IMG/VR virus record: IMGVR_UViG_3300009128_000011
Span: 1 to 64,000 of that record
Length of the DNA stretch: 64,000 bases
Origin: a virus
Direction: 5' to 3' (one strand)
The position numbers and the translations under genes were made by a program. Shown piece after piece: positions 1-7,985 of the stretch. Position 1 is the stretch's first letter, and every line of letters begins with the position of its first letter. The notes beneath the pieces are model-generated. The model did no database searches and was not told where the DNA came from. It saw nothing but the letters and a program-made list of their open reading frames with translations.

Positions 1-601
1 ACTCCTTCTTCTTCCCCACCAGCGTCAGCCGGTTGACCGACAGCTCCACCCCGCGGCGGTCGTTGCCGTCGTTGTCCGTCCAGTGGCTGACCCGGATCAC
101 GCCCGACAGGTGGACGCTCGACCCCTTCTGCAGGTACTGCCCCGCGATCTCGGCCGTGCGCTCGAACGCCGTCGCCCGGATCCAGTCCGTAGTGGAGTTC
201 TCGCCGAAGCCGTAATCGGTGGCGACCGAGAAGTTGCAGACCGCCTTCCCCTCGTTCGTCGAACGGCTCTCCGGGTCGCGCCCGAGCCTCCCCATGACGA
301 AGGCCTCGGCGACCGTCGCCTCCGGCTTCGCCTCCGCGGCCAGGAAGGTGATCCGGTACGCCTTGATCACGTACGTCGGCGGGTTGTCTCCCACCGAGGA
401 CATGCGCCCCTCGGCGCGGACGAGCTGGCCGACCTGCAGCTCCTTGGCGGCGTCCACGGCGTTGCCGCTGCACAGCAGGTAGTGCTCGTGCTTCTGGTTG
501 CCGGCCTTGGTGGCGAGGACCACCTTGGCGCCGTCCCCCGCCTTCACGGGGGGCTTCGCCACCTTGCCGATGATCCTCACCTCGTTGACGGTCCCTGCCA
601 T
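1..601 (-). CDS. ssb: Single-stranded DNA-binding protein with two OB domains (3' end outside window)
   Basis: Binds and protects single-stranded DNA during replication and annealing. The translation from ATG 601 has an N-terminal OB-like half (about residues 1-95, MAGTVNEVRIIGKV...) and a second half with classical SSB features: GRLGRDPESRSTNEGKAVC, then a beta-strand with FSVAT, and W-I-R-A-T-AFERTAEIAGQYLQKG. A two-domain SSB is longer than the usual single-OB bacterial protein and recalls the Deinococcus/Thermus arrangement, though homology of the first half is only inferred. TAGGAG lies 7 bases upstream of the ATG. It follows the Rad52-like gene by 9 bases, so the two are probably co-transcribed and form an annealing module. 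The C-terminal acidic tail, if any, is off the window. Confidence 0.88.
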   Translation of the reverse strand, partial: MAGTVNEVRIIGKVAKPPVKAGDGAKVVLATKAGNQKHEHYLLCSGNAVDAAKELQVGQLVRAEGRMSSVGDNPPTYVIKAYRITFLAAEAKPEATVAEAFVMGRLGRDPESRSTNEGKAVCNFSVATDYGFGENSTTDWIRATAFERTAEIAGQYLQKGSSVHLSGVIRVSHWTDNDGNDRRGVELSVNRLTLVGKKKE

Positions 602-610
602 GTCGATCTC

Positions 611-1570
611 CTACCAGCCCGCGTCCGCGGGGGTGTCCTGCTGTGCGGCCTTGAGGTCCGCCAGCTCCTTCGTGATGTCCCGTCCGGCCTGGCGCAGCGT
701 CTCCGTCGGCATCGTCGCCTCGTCGGCGAACAGCTTGCCCTGGCCGGTGATCCCGTGCTTGACCAGCGCCTGCGGCGCGTTCGCCGGCGCGTTCGGCAGG
801 CTCATGGCCTGGTTGGCCAGCTTGTCGATCTGGTGCTGCACGTCCTTGCGGCTGTTCGTCGCCCACGGGTCCGCCGGCGCCGTGTCCGCGGGGGGTGTCT
901 CCGGCTGCGCGGGAGGGGAGGCAGAGCCGGGAGCGGCCTCCCCTCCCGCGGCCGGACCGCCCTCCGAAGAGGAGGAGGAAGGCGGCGTGCTGGTGTCGGG
1001 CGCGGCGCTCTCCGCCTCGCCGGCGGCAGCGCTGTCCGTCAGGGACGAGCGGTGCGCCTTGAGGCCGAGCCGGTCCTCCTTGTCGCGGAGGGACAGCCCG
1101 AAGGCGGTGCCGAGCAGAGCGGCGGCGCGCTTGAGCGCGGCCGTCTCCGCCCCCCGGATCGCCGTGTCGAAGTTCGGACCGAGCCCCTCCCCCTGCCGGC
1201 TGTCGCACGTCCCCGTGCCGGGGTAGAAGCCCCCGTCCTTGATCACGAGGACCACGCTGCAGGTGGCGTACACCCGCCATTTGCCGGAGATAACGACCGG
1301 GTCCATGAGCAGCCGCGGGGGGTCGGTGTGGTAGGCGCCCCACCCGTCCTCGCCGAACAGTCGGTTGAGCTGCCGCACCACGTGCTCGCCCGAGAGAAAC
1401 GGCTTGTCGAGGTCCCCGACGACGCCCTTCTCCTTGTCCTCCCCCACGAAGTGGATCGGGGAGTCGGGGTGCTCGAAGTGCGGGAGGGACTCCCGGATGA
1501 CGCCCTTCTGCTCGGGGGTGAACCCCCTACCGAAGGCAAGCGCTGCGACGGGCTTCTTGGGGTCTGGCAT
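611..1570 (-). CDS. Rad52-family single-strand annealing protein
   Basis: Likely recombinase that anneals complementary single strands, working with the adjacent SSB. The diagnostic stretch is near residue 135: RGAETAALKRAAALLGTAFG followed by LSL, the GAxTxALKRAAxxLGxAFGxxLYD pattern of phage and eukaryotic Rad52 (Rad52/22, DdrA-like). The N-terminal half has the mixed alpha/beta annealing-core features (YATCSVVLVIKDG); the C-terminal third is a low-complexity Ser/Pro/Ala linker ending in a helical tail, possibly an SSB-binding region. The start at 1570 is preferred over the upstream in-frame ATG at 1612 because AGGAG sits 5 bases before it. A good promoter lies at 1597-1625. About 319 residues. 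Confidence 0.88.
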   Translation of the reverse strand: MPDPKKPVAALAFGRGFTPEQKGVIRESLPHFEHPDSPIHFVGEDKEKGVVGDLDKPFLSGEHVVRQLNRLFGEDGWGAYHTDPPRLLMDPVVISGKWRVYATCSVVLVIKDGGFYPGTGTCDSRQGEGLGPNFDTAIRGAETAALKRAAALLGTAFGLSLRDKEDRLGLKAHRSSLTDSAAAGEAESAAPDTSTPPSSSSSEGGPAAGGEAAPGSASPPAQPETPPADTAPADPWATNSRKDVQHQIDKLANQAMSLPNAPANAPQALVKHGITGQGKLFADEATMPTETLRQAGRDITKELADLKAAQQDTPADAGW

Positions 1571-1596
1571 GTGGCTCCTATCCTTGGCTGGGGACC

Positions 1597-1625
1597 ACGG
1601 TACAGGGGACATATCCCAGAGTCAA
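1597..1625 (-). promoter_or_regulatory. Promoter for rad52-like/ssb operon
   Basis: Reading on the minus strand, TTGACT (1620-1625) and TACCGT (1597-1602) are separated by 17 bases, a sigma70-type promoter. It would give a leader of roughly 20 bases carrying the AGGAG site of the Rad52-like gene. It lies back to back with the promoter of the XRE regulator, which could bind here. Confidence 0.6.
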
Positions 1626-1646
1626 CAACTTTCTTTACCACCGGAC

Positions 1647-1682
1647 TTGCGCACAATAACCGATAGGTGTAGGCTGCCCCTC
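1647..1682 (+). promoter_or_regulatory. Leaderless-type promoter of XRE regulator
   Basis: TTGCGC (1647-1652), 17-base spacer, TAGGCT (1670-1675), then seven bases to ATG 1683. The expected transcription start falls at or next to the A of the ATG, and no convincing Shine-Dalgarno sequence is present, so a leaderless mRNA is likely. The same geometry is seen at 25,621-25,656 and 34,498-34,534, both also in front of DNA-binding-protein genes. Confidence 0.5.
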
Positions 1683-1892
1683 ATGGATGACGCCAAGACC
1701 GAGTTCGCCAGCCGGCTACGAGCCGCCAGGGAAGCGGCAGCCCTCTCGCAGGAAGCCGTTGCCCGACACCTCGACGTCGCCCTCGGCACCTACGCCAACT
1801 GGGAACGTGGGAAGGGATCGCCGCAGGGATGGCGGATCCCGTCCATCTGCGCGTTGCTCGGCTGCAAGCCGAAGGACATCCTTCCAGCATGA
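1683..1892 (+). CDS. XRE-family helix-turn-helix regulator
   Basis: A 69-residue Cro/CI-type DNA-binding protein consisting of one helix-turn-helix domain (LSQEAVARHLDVALGTYANW is the HTH; NWERG is the conserved end of helix 4). It is divergent from rad52/ssb and immediately upstream of the resolvase-helicase operon, so it probably controls the switch between these two early transcripts. Its stop overlaps the next start as ATGA. It could equally be an activator; no partner repressor is visible here. Confidence 0.85.
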   Translation: MDDAKTEFASRLRAAREAAALSQEAVARHLDVALGTYANWERGKGSPQGWRIPSICALLGCKPKDILPA

Positions 1893-2353
1893 CCCTCTCC
1901 TTCCACGTCCCCGGCCCGCCGCAGCCATGGGAGCGCGCGACGCCCATCGCCTTCGCCAACTGGCTCAAGGGGGTCGTGCGCCGGCGCCCGAACGCCACCG
2001 TGGCCGAGATGTACGACGCCATCGTCAAGTCCGCCTTCGCCATGCAGACGACGCCGCCGCGGACCCGGGACTGGCAGGGAAGGGTGGGGGCCTGCGCCCA
2101 GCTCGCCATGACCGAACAGGGCATCGAGCGCTTCCCCGCCGGCGTCCCCCTCCTCCTCGAGCTGGACGTCTGCACCGACCAGAAAGGGAAGACCGCCGGC
2201 GACGCCTCCAACTTCCAGAAATCCGTCGAGGACGGCCTCAACCGGATCGCCTGGGACGACGACGAGCAGGTCGTCCGGTGGGTGGGGCAGCTCGTGCGGG
2301 GATGCCACCCGGAGAACGCGGGGGTGGGGGTGAGGGTGGGGCCCGCCTCGTGA
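1889..2353 (+). CDS. RusA-like Holliday junction resolvase
   Basis: Probable endodeoxyribonuclease that cuts four-way junctions. The 154-residue protein begins with the RusA-typical VPGPPQPWERAT, contains D-x-D (ELDVCTD) and the signature GDASNFQKSVEDGLNRIAWD followed by DDEQV, where RusA has D-x-DN-x2-K-x3-D and a final DD-x-QV. An Asp-Ala-Ser-Asn replaces the usual D-x-DN but the acidic and lysine positions fit. It overlaps the XRE gene by ATGA and the next helicase gene by GTGA, so translation is coupled. It would process intermediates made by the Rad52-like/SSB pair. Confidence 0.8.
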   Translation: MTLSFHVPGPPQPWERATPIAFANWLKGVVRRRPNATVAEMYDAIVKSAFAMQTTPPRTRDWQGRVGACAQLAMTEQGIERFPAGVPLLLELDVCTDQKGKTAGDASNFQKSVEDGLNRIAWDDDEQVVRWVGQLVRGCHPENAGVGVRVGPAS

Positions 2354-4116
2354 CTCCCCTCGTCCTGCGCGCCGACTACCAGCAGCCGTCCGTCGACGCG
2401 GTGCGACGGGAGTGGGCTCGCTGGCAGCGCCCCATCGTCTCCGCGGCTACGGGGATGGGGAAAACGGTCATCGGCATCGGCCTCGCCCGGGAGCTCCTCA
2501 CCCAGAAGCCCGACGGGCGTCTCCTCTGGCTCGCCCACCGCAAGGAGCTGATCACCCAGCCCTACGAGGCGTTCCGGCGGTGGTGCCCCGAGCTGTCCTG
2601 CGGCATCGTCAAGCAGAAGCGCCGGGAGTACGACCGCCAGGTCGTCATCGCCAGCGTCCCCTCCCTCGGGCCGAAGCGGCTCCCCGAGCTGCCGCACCTC
2701 GACTGGATCCTCATCGACGAGGCCCACCACTGCCTGCGGGACAACTCCTACGGCCGGATCGTCAACTACGTCTACGACGACAGCCCGGGCGTGCGCCTGG
2801 CCGGGATGACCGCCACCCCCTGGCGCACCGACGGCGGCCTCGGCGGGGTCTTCGACGGCTGCGTCGGCGGCTACGATCTCCAGTGGGGGATCGAGCACGG
2901 TCGGCTGGTCCCCGTGGTGGGGAAGCGGGCCGTCACCGACATCTCCCTCGACGGCGTGGCCAAGCGGGGAGGGGACTTCGTCGCCAAGTCCCTATCCGAG
3001 CGGATCAACACCGACGACCGGAACCGCAAGGTCGTCGACGAGTACCTCAATGTCGCGGGCGAGCGGCCGTTCATCGCCTTCGCAGCGGACATCGCCCACG
3101 CCCAGGATCTGGCCGTGGCCTTCCGGGCGCGCGGCGTGGCCTGCGAGGCGATCTGGGACGGCATCGACAAGGAGTGCGGGAAGGGGAGCCGGGAGCGGGT
3201 GCTCGCCGACCACAAGGCCGGGCGCCTCCACGGCGTAGTCAACGTGGGGATCCTCACCGAGGGCTACGACGACCCTCGGATCCGCTGCGTCATCCTCGCC
3301 CGGCCGACCCGGTCCAAGCTCCTCCTCTTCCAGATGGTCGGCCGCGGCACCCGGCTCGCCGCCGGCACCGAGTGGGCGCACGAGTCCGCAGACGCCGGCA
3401 AGCGGGACTGCCTGCTGCTCGACTTCGCCGACGCAGTCGGCAACGCCGGGCCCCTCGTCTCGATCCTCGACCTGGGCGTTCCCGTCCCCGACGTGGAGAC
3501 GGGGGAGGAGATCCTGCCCCCCGAGGAACCCGTGGTCGACACCGGGCCCCCGACGGACCGGCACGGCCGCGTCGAGTGGACGCTCCAGGAGTTCGACCTC
3601 TTCACCGGTCGGCTGCGCTGGGAGTGGGTGGGGCAGACCCGGGTCCTCGGGCTCGACGACAAGCTCACCCGCATCGTGGTGGTCTGGCCCGACGCTCCGG
3701 GGTACCGGGCGATCCTCGCCGACGTCAAGGAGCGTCGCGTGCAGTGGCTCACCTGGGGCACCGTCTCCGAGTCCGAAGCCCTGCGCAAGGCCGAGTCCTG
3801 CTGCCGGAAGTCCGGGGCGAACGGACGCCAGCTCTACAAGCACCCCTCCTTCTGGGCGAAACCGGCCTATCCGCAGCAGCGCACCGCCCTGGAACGGTAC
3901 GGCTTCCCCGCCGGCGAGACCGTGCACTGGTCCCGGGCCAAGGCCCGGCGGGCCCGGGAGTGGTGTCTCGCCCGGGCCACCTTCGAGTGCCACATCCACG
4001 GCCGCTGGCCGACGCCAGGGCGACTGCTGCGCTACGCCCGGGAGTTCTACCGGGCCGGCGGGCAGATACCGGAGGAGACGGACGTGCGGCCCGCGGCCGC
4101 GGGGGGGACGTGGTGA
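2350..4116 (+). CDS. Superfamily 2 DNA helicase (SSL2/XPB-like)
   Basis: ATP-driven DNA helicase/translocase of 588 residues. Motif I is SAATGMGKT (about 31-39), motif II is IDEAHH (122-127), motif III is GMTATPWR, and the second RecA domain has ILTEGYDDP (motif V) and QMVGRGTR (motif VI). Phages commonly carry such helicases next to recombination genes. The last 200 residues have no motif I recognise and include two Cys near an SCCRKSG sequence. The GTG start at 2350 is chosen for its overlap with the RusA stop; the same reading frame is open further upstream, but that part is inside RusA. Confidence 0.88.
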   Translation: MTPLVLRADYQQPSVDAVRREWARWQRPIVSAATGMGKTVIGIGLARELLTQKPDGRLLWLAHRKELITQPYEAFRRWCPELSCGIVKQKRREYDRQVVIASVPSLGPKRLPELPHLDWILIDEAHHCLRDNSYGRIVNYVYDDSPGVRLAGMTATPWRTDGGLGGVFDGCVGGYDLQWGIEHGRLVPVVGKRAVTDISLDGVAKRGGDFVAKSLSERINTDDRNRKVVDEYLNVAGERPFIAFAADIAHAQDLAVAFRARGVACEAIWDGIDKECGKGSRERVLADHKAGRLHGVVNVGILTEGYDDPRIRCVILARPTRSKLLLFQMVGRGTRLAAGTEWAHESADAGKRDCLLLDFADAVGNAGPLVSILDLGVPVPDVETGEEILPPEEPVVDTGPPTDRHGRVEWTLQEFDLFTGRLRWEWVGQTRVLGLDDKLTRIVVVWPDAPGYRAILADVKERRVQWLTWGTVSESEALRKAESCCRKSGANGRQLYKHPSFWAKPAYPQQRTALERYGFPAGETVHWSRAKARRAREWCLARATFECHIHGRWPTPGRLLRYAREFYRAGGQIPEETDVRPAAAGGTW

Positions 4117-5636
4117 GCTTGCAGGTCACCGACCCGTGCCCCGAGTGCGAGAGCACCGAGCGCGTCTACCTCTGGCAGCCCTACGCCAGTGGGCGCCACC
4201 TCCGGTGCGAGTGCACCTGCGGCCGCTGGATCCGCTACCTCAAACAGACGCCGGAGAACGTCGCCCTGGTGGAGGGGGAGGACGAGTCAGCGGCGGAGAT
4301 CGCCGTCGAGGCCATCGTCTCCCGCTCCGACGTCATCCTCTCCGACGCGCAGAACGCCGTCGTCGACGGGGTCTGCGGCCTCGAGCGGGGACAGGTGCTG
4401 GTCTGCGTGGGGTACGCAGGTGTGGGGAAGTCGACGACGCTACGGACCATCCTCCACCGGACGCGTGTTGCCGCGGTCCTCACTCCGACGGGGAAGGCGT
4501 CGAGCCGACTCGCCGAGCTGGGTGTCCCCGCCCGCACCATCCACTCCCTGCTCTACTCGCCCCGGGAGACGCGGAAGTCCCGTGAGGTGGAGTGGGACCT
4601 GAAGGAGCCGGACGTCTTTGACGGGGACCTGCTGGCGCTCGACGAAGGGTCCATGGTGACTCCTCGGATCGCAGAGGACCTGGCCGACCTTGTCGAGCGT
4701 CGCAAGCTGCGCATGGCAATCTTCGGCGACGGCTTCCAGCTCCCGCCCATCCTGTCCCGACGGGAGCAGCGGGACTACCCCGCCGGCTTCTCCCTGCTCG
4801 GCGACCACGGCGGCCACCTGGTGGAGGGGGCCAAGCGCTTCGCCCTGACCGAGGTCTTCCGCCAGGCCCTCGACAGCCCCGTGCTAGCCGCTGCGACGTC
4901 GATTCGCAACGGGGGCACCGCCAATCCACCCGAGGGCCAGGACGCCCACACGAGCGAACAGGGAGGGGTGGAAGAGGTGGCGCAAGCCCTCGCCGCCGCG
5001 CTGGCCGACGAGACCGACGTCGTCGGGATCACCTGGACCAACCGGGACCGGCACGCCGTCAACCGCCGCGTGCGCTCCCTGCTGGGCCGGTGGGGAGCCC
5101 TCCCCGTCTCCGGGGAACCCCTCATGGTCCTCCACAACCAGCACGCCCTCGGGCTCATGAACGGGGAGACCGCCATCGTGCAGGAGGTCTACGAGCACAC
5201 GCTGGCCCCCCTCCGGCTCGACGACGACGACGGACCCAAGGGAGTGGAGGCGAGGCTGCTCACCCCCCGTGGCTACCCCCTCGACGTCACCCTCGCCGTC
5301 GACTTCCTCGGAGGCACCGACCGCTGGTACCCCGCCGAGTTGTACCGCCGCGACTTCGGGCTGCCTCGCTACGTCAAGGCGGGGCTGCTGGTCGCTGACT
5401 GGGGGTACGCGTCGACGGCGCATAAGGCGCAAGGCTCGGAGTCAGACCACGCCATCGTCTACGTCTCCACCGCCCTGGCCCGTTGCCTCGATCCCGAGGA
5501 GCGACGACGCCTGGTATACACTGCCATCACCCGCGCCCGCTCTCGTCTCCACGTCGTCTACGGCGAGGGGCTGGGGTGGTGCTTCGGACCGACCGTTCAA
5601 CCACAGGAGCCTATCCCATGCCCGACACCGATCTGA
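4113..5636 (+). CDS. RecD/Dda-like superfamily 1 helicase with N-terminal zinc ribbon
   Basis: A 507-residue 5'-3'-type SF1 helicase. An N-terminal four-cysteine ribbon (CPEC at 9-12, CECTC at 32-36) precedes Walker A GYAGVGKSTT (about 100-109), Walker B ALDEGSM, GDGFQLPP (motif III), and the UvrD_C_2 C-terminal motif YASTAHKAQGSE with ITRARSRL (motif VI). The order is that of RecD2 and T4 Dda. The GTG at 4113 overlaps the previous stop (GTGA); a second GTG at 4110 is an alternative start one codon upstream. With the SF2 helicase, RusA and Rad52 it completes a replication-recombination set. Confidence 0.88.
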   Translation: MSLQVTDPCPECESTERVYLWQPYASGRHLRCECTCGRWIRYLKQTPENVALVEGEDESAAEIAVEAIVSRSDVILSDAQNAVVDGVCGLERGQVLVCVGYAGVGKSTTLRTILHRTRVAAVLTPTGKASSRLAELGVPARTIHSLLYSPRETRKSREVEWDLKEPDVFDGDLLALDEGSMVTPRIAEDLADLVERRKLRMAIFGDGFQLPPILSRREQRDYPAGFSLLGDHGGHLVEGAKRFALTEVFRQALDSPVLAAATSIRNGGTANPPEGQDAHTSEQGGVEEVAQALAAALADETDVVGITWTNRDRHAVNRRVRSLLGRWGALPVSGEPLMVLHNQHALGLMNGETAIVQEVYEHTLAPLRLDDDDGPKGVEARLLTPRGYPLDVTLAVDFLGGTDRWYPAELYRRDFGLPRYVKAGLLVADWGYASTAHKAQGSESDHAIVYVSTALARCLDPEERRRLVYTAITRARSRLHVVYGEGLGWCFGPTVQPQEPIPCPTPI

Positions 5637-5977
5637 GCATCACCACCATCGGCGGGGGCGCCCTCGCCGAGGACTTCAACCGCGCCCTCCAGCGCGTCTT
5701 CGACGACGTCGAGCGCGACCCGGACCTCAAGGACGCCGTCCGCACCATCTCCGTCAAGGTGACGATCCAGGACTCCGACAAGAGCGGCTACTTCGTCACC
5801 AAGCACTCCGTCACCACCACGCTGCCCGCGAAGAAGACTGCCGGGATCGCGTGGGTGGACGGCGACGCCATGCGGACCAGCAGCCAGGTCCGCAGCGAGG
5901 ACGCCCAGCTCGAGCTCGACGGGTCGCGCTCCGACAAGGTGACCCCCATCAACCGCCGCACCGGGGGTGCATCGTGA
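5618..5977 (+). CDS. Conserved phage protein, replication-terminator-like annotation family
   Basis: 119 residues. The opening (ITTIGGGALAEDFNRALQRV) and the pattern RTISVKVTIQDSD...VTTTLPAKK resemble small phage proteins often labelled replication terminator protein in Gram-positive phages; that label is historical and no biochemical role is established. ATG 5618 has AGGAG upstream and lies inside the helicase C-terminus, overlapping it by 19 bases. It immediately precedes the DUF2303-like gene, a frequent pairing in phage early regions. Confidence 0.7.
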   Translation: MPDTDLSITTIGGGALAEDFNRALQRVFDDVERDPDLKDAVRTISVKVTIQDSDKSGYFVTKHSVTTTLPAKKTAGIAWVDGDAMRTSSQVRSEDAQLELDGSRSDKVTPINRRTGGAS

Positions 5978-6792
5978 TCGACCTGAACGACCTGCCCGAC
6001 GCCGTCGTGAACACCCTCAACGTGCTGACGGACGAGGCCGTCGAAAAGATCCCCGTCACGCACGGTTCCGTCCTCGTCCGCGACGGCTACTCTGTCGAGC
6101 ACCTGGACGACCGGCCGCCGGCGCGCAAGCACGCCGTCAACGACCTCCCCTCTCTCCTGGCGTGGGCCAAGCGGTGGGGGAAGCCCGAGGAGTCCACCCT
6201 GTTCTGCGATCCCGGCGGCTTCGTCCTCGTCCTCGACGACACCGGCAGCCAGGAGGTGGGGCGCGAGATCGTCAGCTACCACCCGACCCTGTCGACCGCG
6301 GCCAAGGCGTGGCTGGGACGCGGTGCGGCCGGCGCCCCGTGGACGAAGGAGCACATCCCCTTCAAGCGCTTCGTCGAGGAGCGCGCCGACGACCTCGTCG
6401 ACCACGAGCTGCTCGACGCCGTCCTGCGCTTCAAGACCCGCACCGAGTTCTCCTACGACGCCGACCTCGAGGACGGGAAGTCCGTCAGCTTTACCGTGGT
6501 GAGCAAGCAGGGCTCGGGGAAGGGGGTCGTGACGCTTCCCAAGGTCTTCTCGATCCGCATCCCGCTGTTCCGGGGGACGGTCAACCCCGAGACCGACGAC
6601 GAGCGGCTCTACGACGTCGAGTGCCGGCTCTCCTACGAGCAGGTGGCCGACGGGTCCAAGATCGCCTTCGAGGTCCGGCCGCAGCACGTGGCCGAGCTGA
6701 TGGACAAGGCGCTCGCCGACCTGGTCGCCGACGCCAGGGCCGACCTCGGGCCGGCGTGGCTCATCGTGTCCGGAGCCCCCTGCTACCGGTGA
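5974..6792 (+). CDS. DUF2303-family phage protein
   Basis: 272 residues beginning GTG 5974 in a GTGA overlap. It matches the layout of DUF2303 proteins: a short beta-rich N-terminus ending in the bipartite RKHAVNDLPSLLAWAKRW, a central region with FKTRTEFSYDADLEDGKSV, and a beta-rich C-terminal part listing strand-like segments (FSIRIPLFRG, LYDVECRLSY, KIAFEVRP). Function is unknown in the family, which occurs in phage early operons next to recombination genes. Probably cytoplasmic. Confidence 0.78.
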   Translation: MIDLNDLPDAVVNTLNVLTDEAVEKIPVTHGSVLVRDGYSVEHLDDRPPARKHAVNDLPSLLAWAKRWGKPEESTLFCDPGGFVLVLDDTGSQEVGREIVSYHPTLSTAAKAWLGRGAAGAPWTKEHIPFKRFVEERADDLVDHELLDAVLRFKTRTEFSYDADLEDGKSVSFTVVSKQGSGKGVVTLPKVFSIRIPLFRGTVNPETDDERLYDVECRLSYEQVADGSKIAFEVRPQHVAELMDKALADLVADARADLGPAWLIVSGAPCYR

Positions 6793-7058
6793 GCACGAGA
6801 ACGCCCGAAGGGGCGACCGGCTGGGGGCCGTCTCCCACGTTGGTCGAGCAGGAACCCCCGGGGACGGAGCTCGTCCGCCCCGGGGCGTTCCTGCAGTACC
6901 GTCTCCCGATGACCGACTGGACCCCCGTCCGGGTCCTCGCCGTCCGGGAGACCCGGGTCTGGCTCGACGCCCCCGCGCTGGAGCGCACCATCGCCGTCGA
7001 GCGCGTCGCCGTCGACGACGGCACCGCCCGCTGGAGGAAGCCCCCATGGGGGACGTGA
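6789..7058 (+). CDS. Hypothetical protein, 89 residues
   Basis: Starts at GTG 6789 overlapping the preceding stop (GTGA) and runs into the next gene by 13 bases. The protein begins with a low-complexity stretch and then has strand-like segments (FLQYRLP, TPVRVLAVRETRVWLDAP, TIAVERVAVDD) suggesting a small beta-barrel. No family recognised. Same strand and spacing as its neighbours, so part of the early operon. Confidence 0.65.
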   Translation: MSTRTPEGATGWGPSPTLVEQEPPGTELVRPGAFLQYRLPMTDWTPVRVLAVRETRVWLDAPALERTIAVERVAVDDGTARWRKPPWGT

Positions 7059-7348
7059 ACCCGCTCGCCAAGCTCCGAGGTCACTACGCCCAGCGGCTCG
7101 GGGTCCTCCTCACCTGGCCCGAGGTGAAGGCCGTCCAGGAGGAGATCACCAGGCTGCGGGGGGAAGCCCGCTCCAGCGCGGCGAGAGCAGCACGAGCGCG
7201 CATCGGCATGATCGCCCGCAGCCCCTGCCGGCACGCGCAGGGGAGCTTCCCCGACGAGGGCGACCCCCTACGCTGTCCCGCCCTCTTCGGGGCCACCAGC
7301 CGGGATCGGTGGTGCGAGGCGTGTCTGGCGCGGGAGGTCTCCTCATGA
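7046..7348 (+). CDS. Hypothetical protein with C-terminal Cys/His cluster
   Basis: 100 residues. The N-terminal half looks helical (LRGHYAQRLGVLLTWPEVKA and a basic Arg/Ala helix). The C-terminal half carries C-R-H, CPAL and CEAC, consistent with one zinc-binding site. No family recognised. It ends in an ATGA overlap with the TSCPD gene. Confidence 0.65.
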   Translation: MGDVNPLAKLRGHYAQRLGVLLTWPEVKAVQEEITRLRGEARSSAARAARARIGMIARSPCRHAQGSFPDEGDPLRCPALFGATSRDRWCEACLAREVSS

Positions 7349-7839
7349 CCCGCCCCACCGCCGACCTGATCGGCCGCACCTACAGCGTCCCCGTCCCCTA
7401 CCACGGCTGGGAGGAGACCGGCGTCCCGGTCGTGGTCGACATCACCATCAACCGCACCGCCGACGGGCGCGTGGTCGAGGTCTTCATCGCCGGCACCCCC
7501 CCGGGCTACAAGGCCATGGCAAACGCTGTGTGCCGGATCGTCTCGGCCGCCCTGCAGCACGGTCTCCCCGAAGGCCGCGTTGTCAAGATGCTGCGCGGGC
7601 AGGCCGAGGGATCCACCCCCGTCCGGTGGGGGCCGGGGGAGCGCAACCGGGTCTCCTCCATCCCCGACGCCATCGGGCGACTGCTCGCCGAGGAGATCGG
7701 CCTCGAGCCCGTGCGCGAGCGCTTCGACTTCAGGAAGAGCGCCCTCGACGACACCACTCCCCTCAAGCCGCAGTGCCGGTGCGGCCTCGACCTCGACCAC
7801 CCGGGGCCGTGCCGGAGCTTCGTCCCGGAGGTAGCATGA
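7345..7839 (+). CDS. Stand-alone TSCPD-domain protein
   Basis: 164 residues. The core VVEVFIAGTPPGYKAMANAV and CRIVSAALQHGLPEGRVVKM match the TSCPD domain found at the C-terminus of B12-dependent (class II) ribonucleotide reductases and as small orphans, where the typical pattern is EVF..xGK.G.......LxRLISLALRxGV....V..QL. A CRCGLDLDHPGPC metal-binding-like tail follows. No reductase catalytic domain is nearby, so any role in nucleotide supply is inference. Start ATG 7345 overlaps the previous stop; GGAGG lies upstream. Confidence 0.72.
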   Translation: MTRPTADLIGRTYSVPVPYHGWEETGVPVVVDITINRTADGRVVEVFIAGTPPGYKAMANAVCRIVSAALQHGLPEGRVVKMLRGQAEGSTPVRWGPGERNRVSSIPDAIGRLLAEEIGLEPVRERFDFRKSALDDTTPLKPQCRCGLDLDHPGPCRSFVPEVA

Positions 7840-7982
7840 GCAAGCCGACCCAGCGCCCCCCGTCGTGTGCATGTGTGGTTCCACCCGCTTCAAGCGGTCT
7901 TCGGGACGATGAGTGGGATCTGCGGGAACGGCTGTACAACGAGTGCAGAAACCTAACATACGGACCCGTCGGGAGAGACTGA
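7836..7982 (+). CDS. Small hypothetical protein, 48 residues
   Basis: Begins at ATG 7836 in an ATGA overlap with the TSCPD gene and has a strong GGAGG six bases upstream. The sequence (MSKPTQRPPSCACVV...) is short, with a C-A-C pair and a charged helical second half (DDEWDLRERLYNECR). No family recognised. The reading frame stops 3 bases before the DHH gene, keeping the operon compact. Confidence 0.5.
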   Translation: MSKPTQRPPSCACVVPPASSGLRDDEWDLRERLYNECRNLTYGPVGRD

Positions 7983-7985
7983 GGG

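Noticed and set aside
83-1666. Long plus-strand frame across ssb/rad52 region (527 codons)
   Set aside because: Shadow of the minus-strand genes; its translation is Arg/Leu/Gly-rich with no motif and the minus-strand products are clear.
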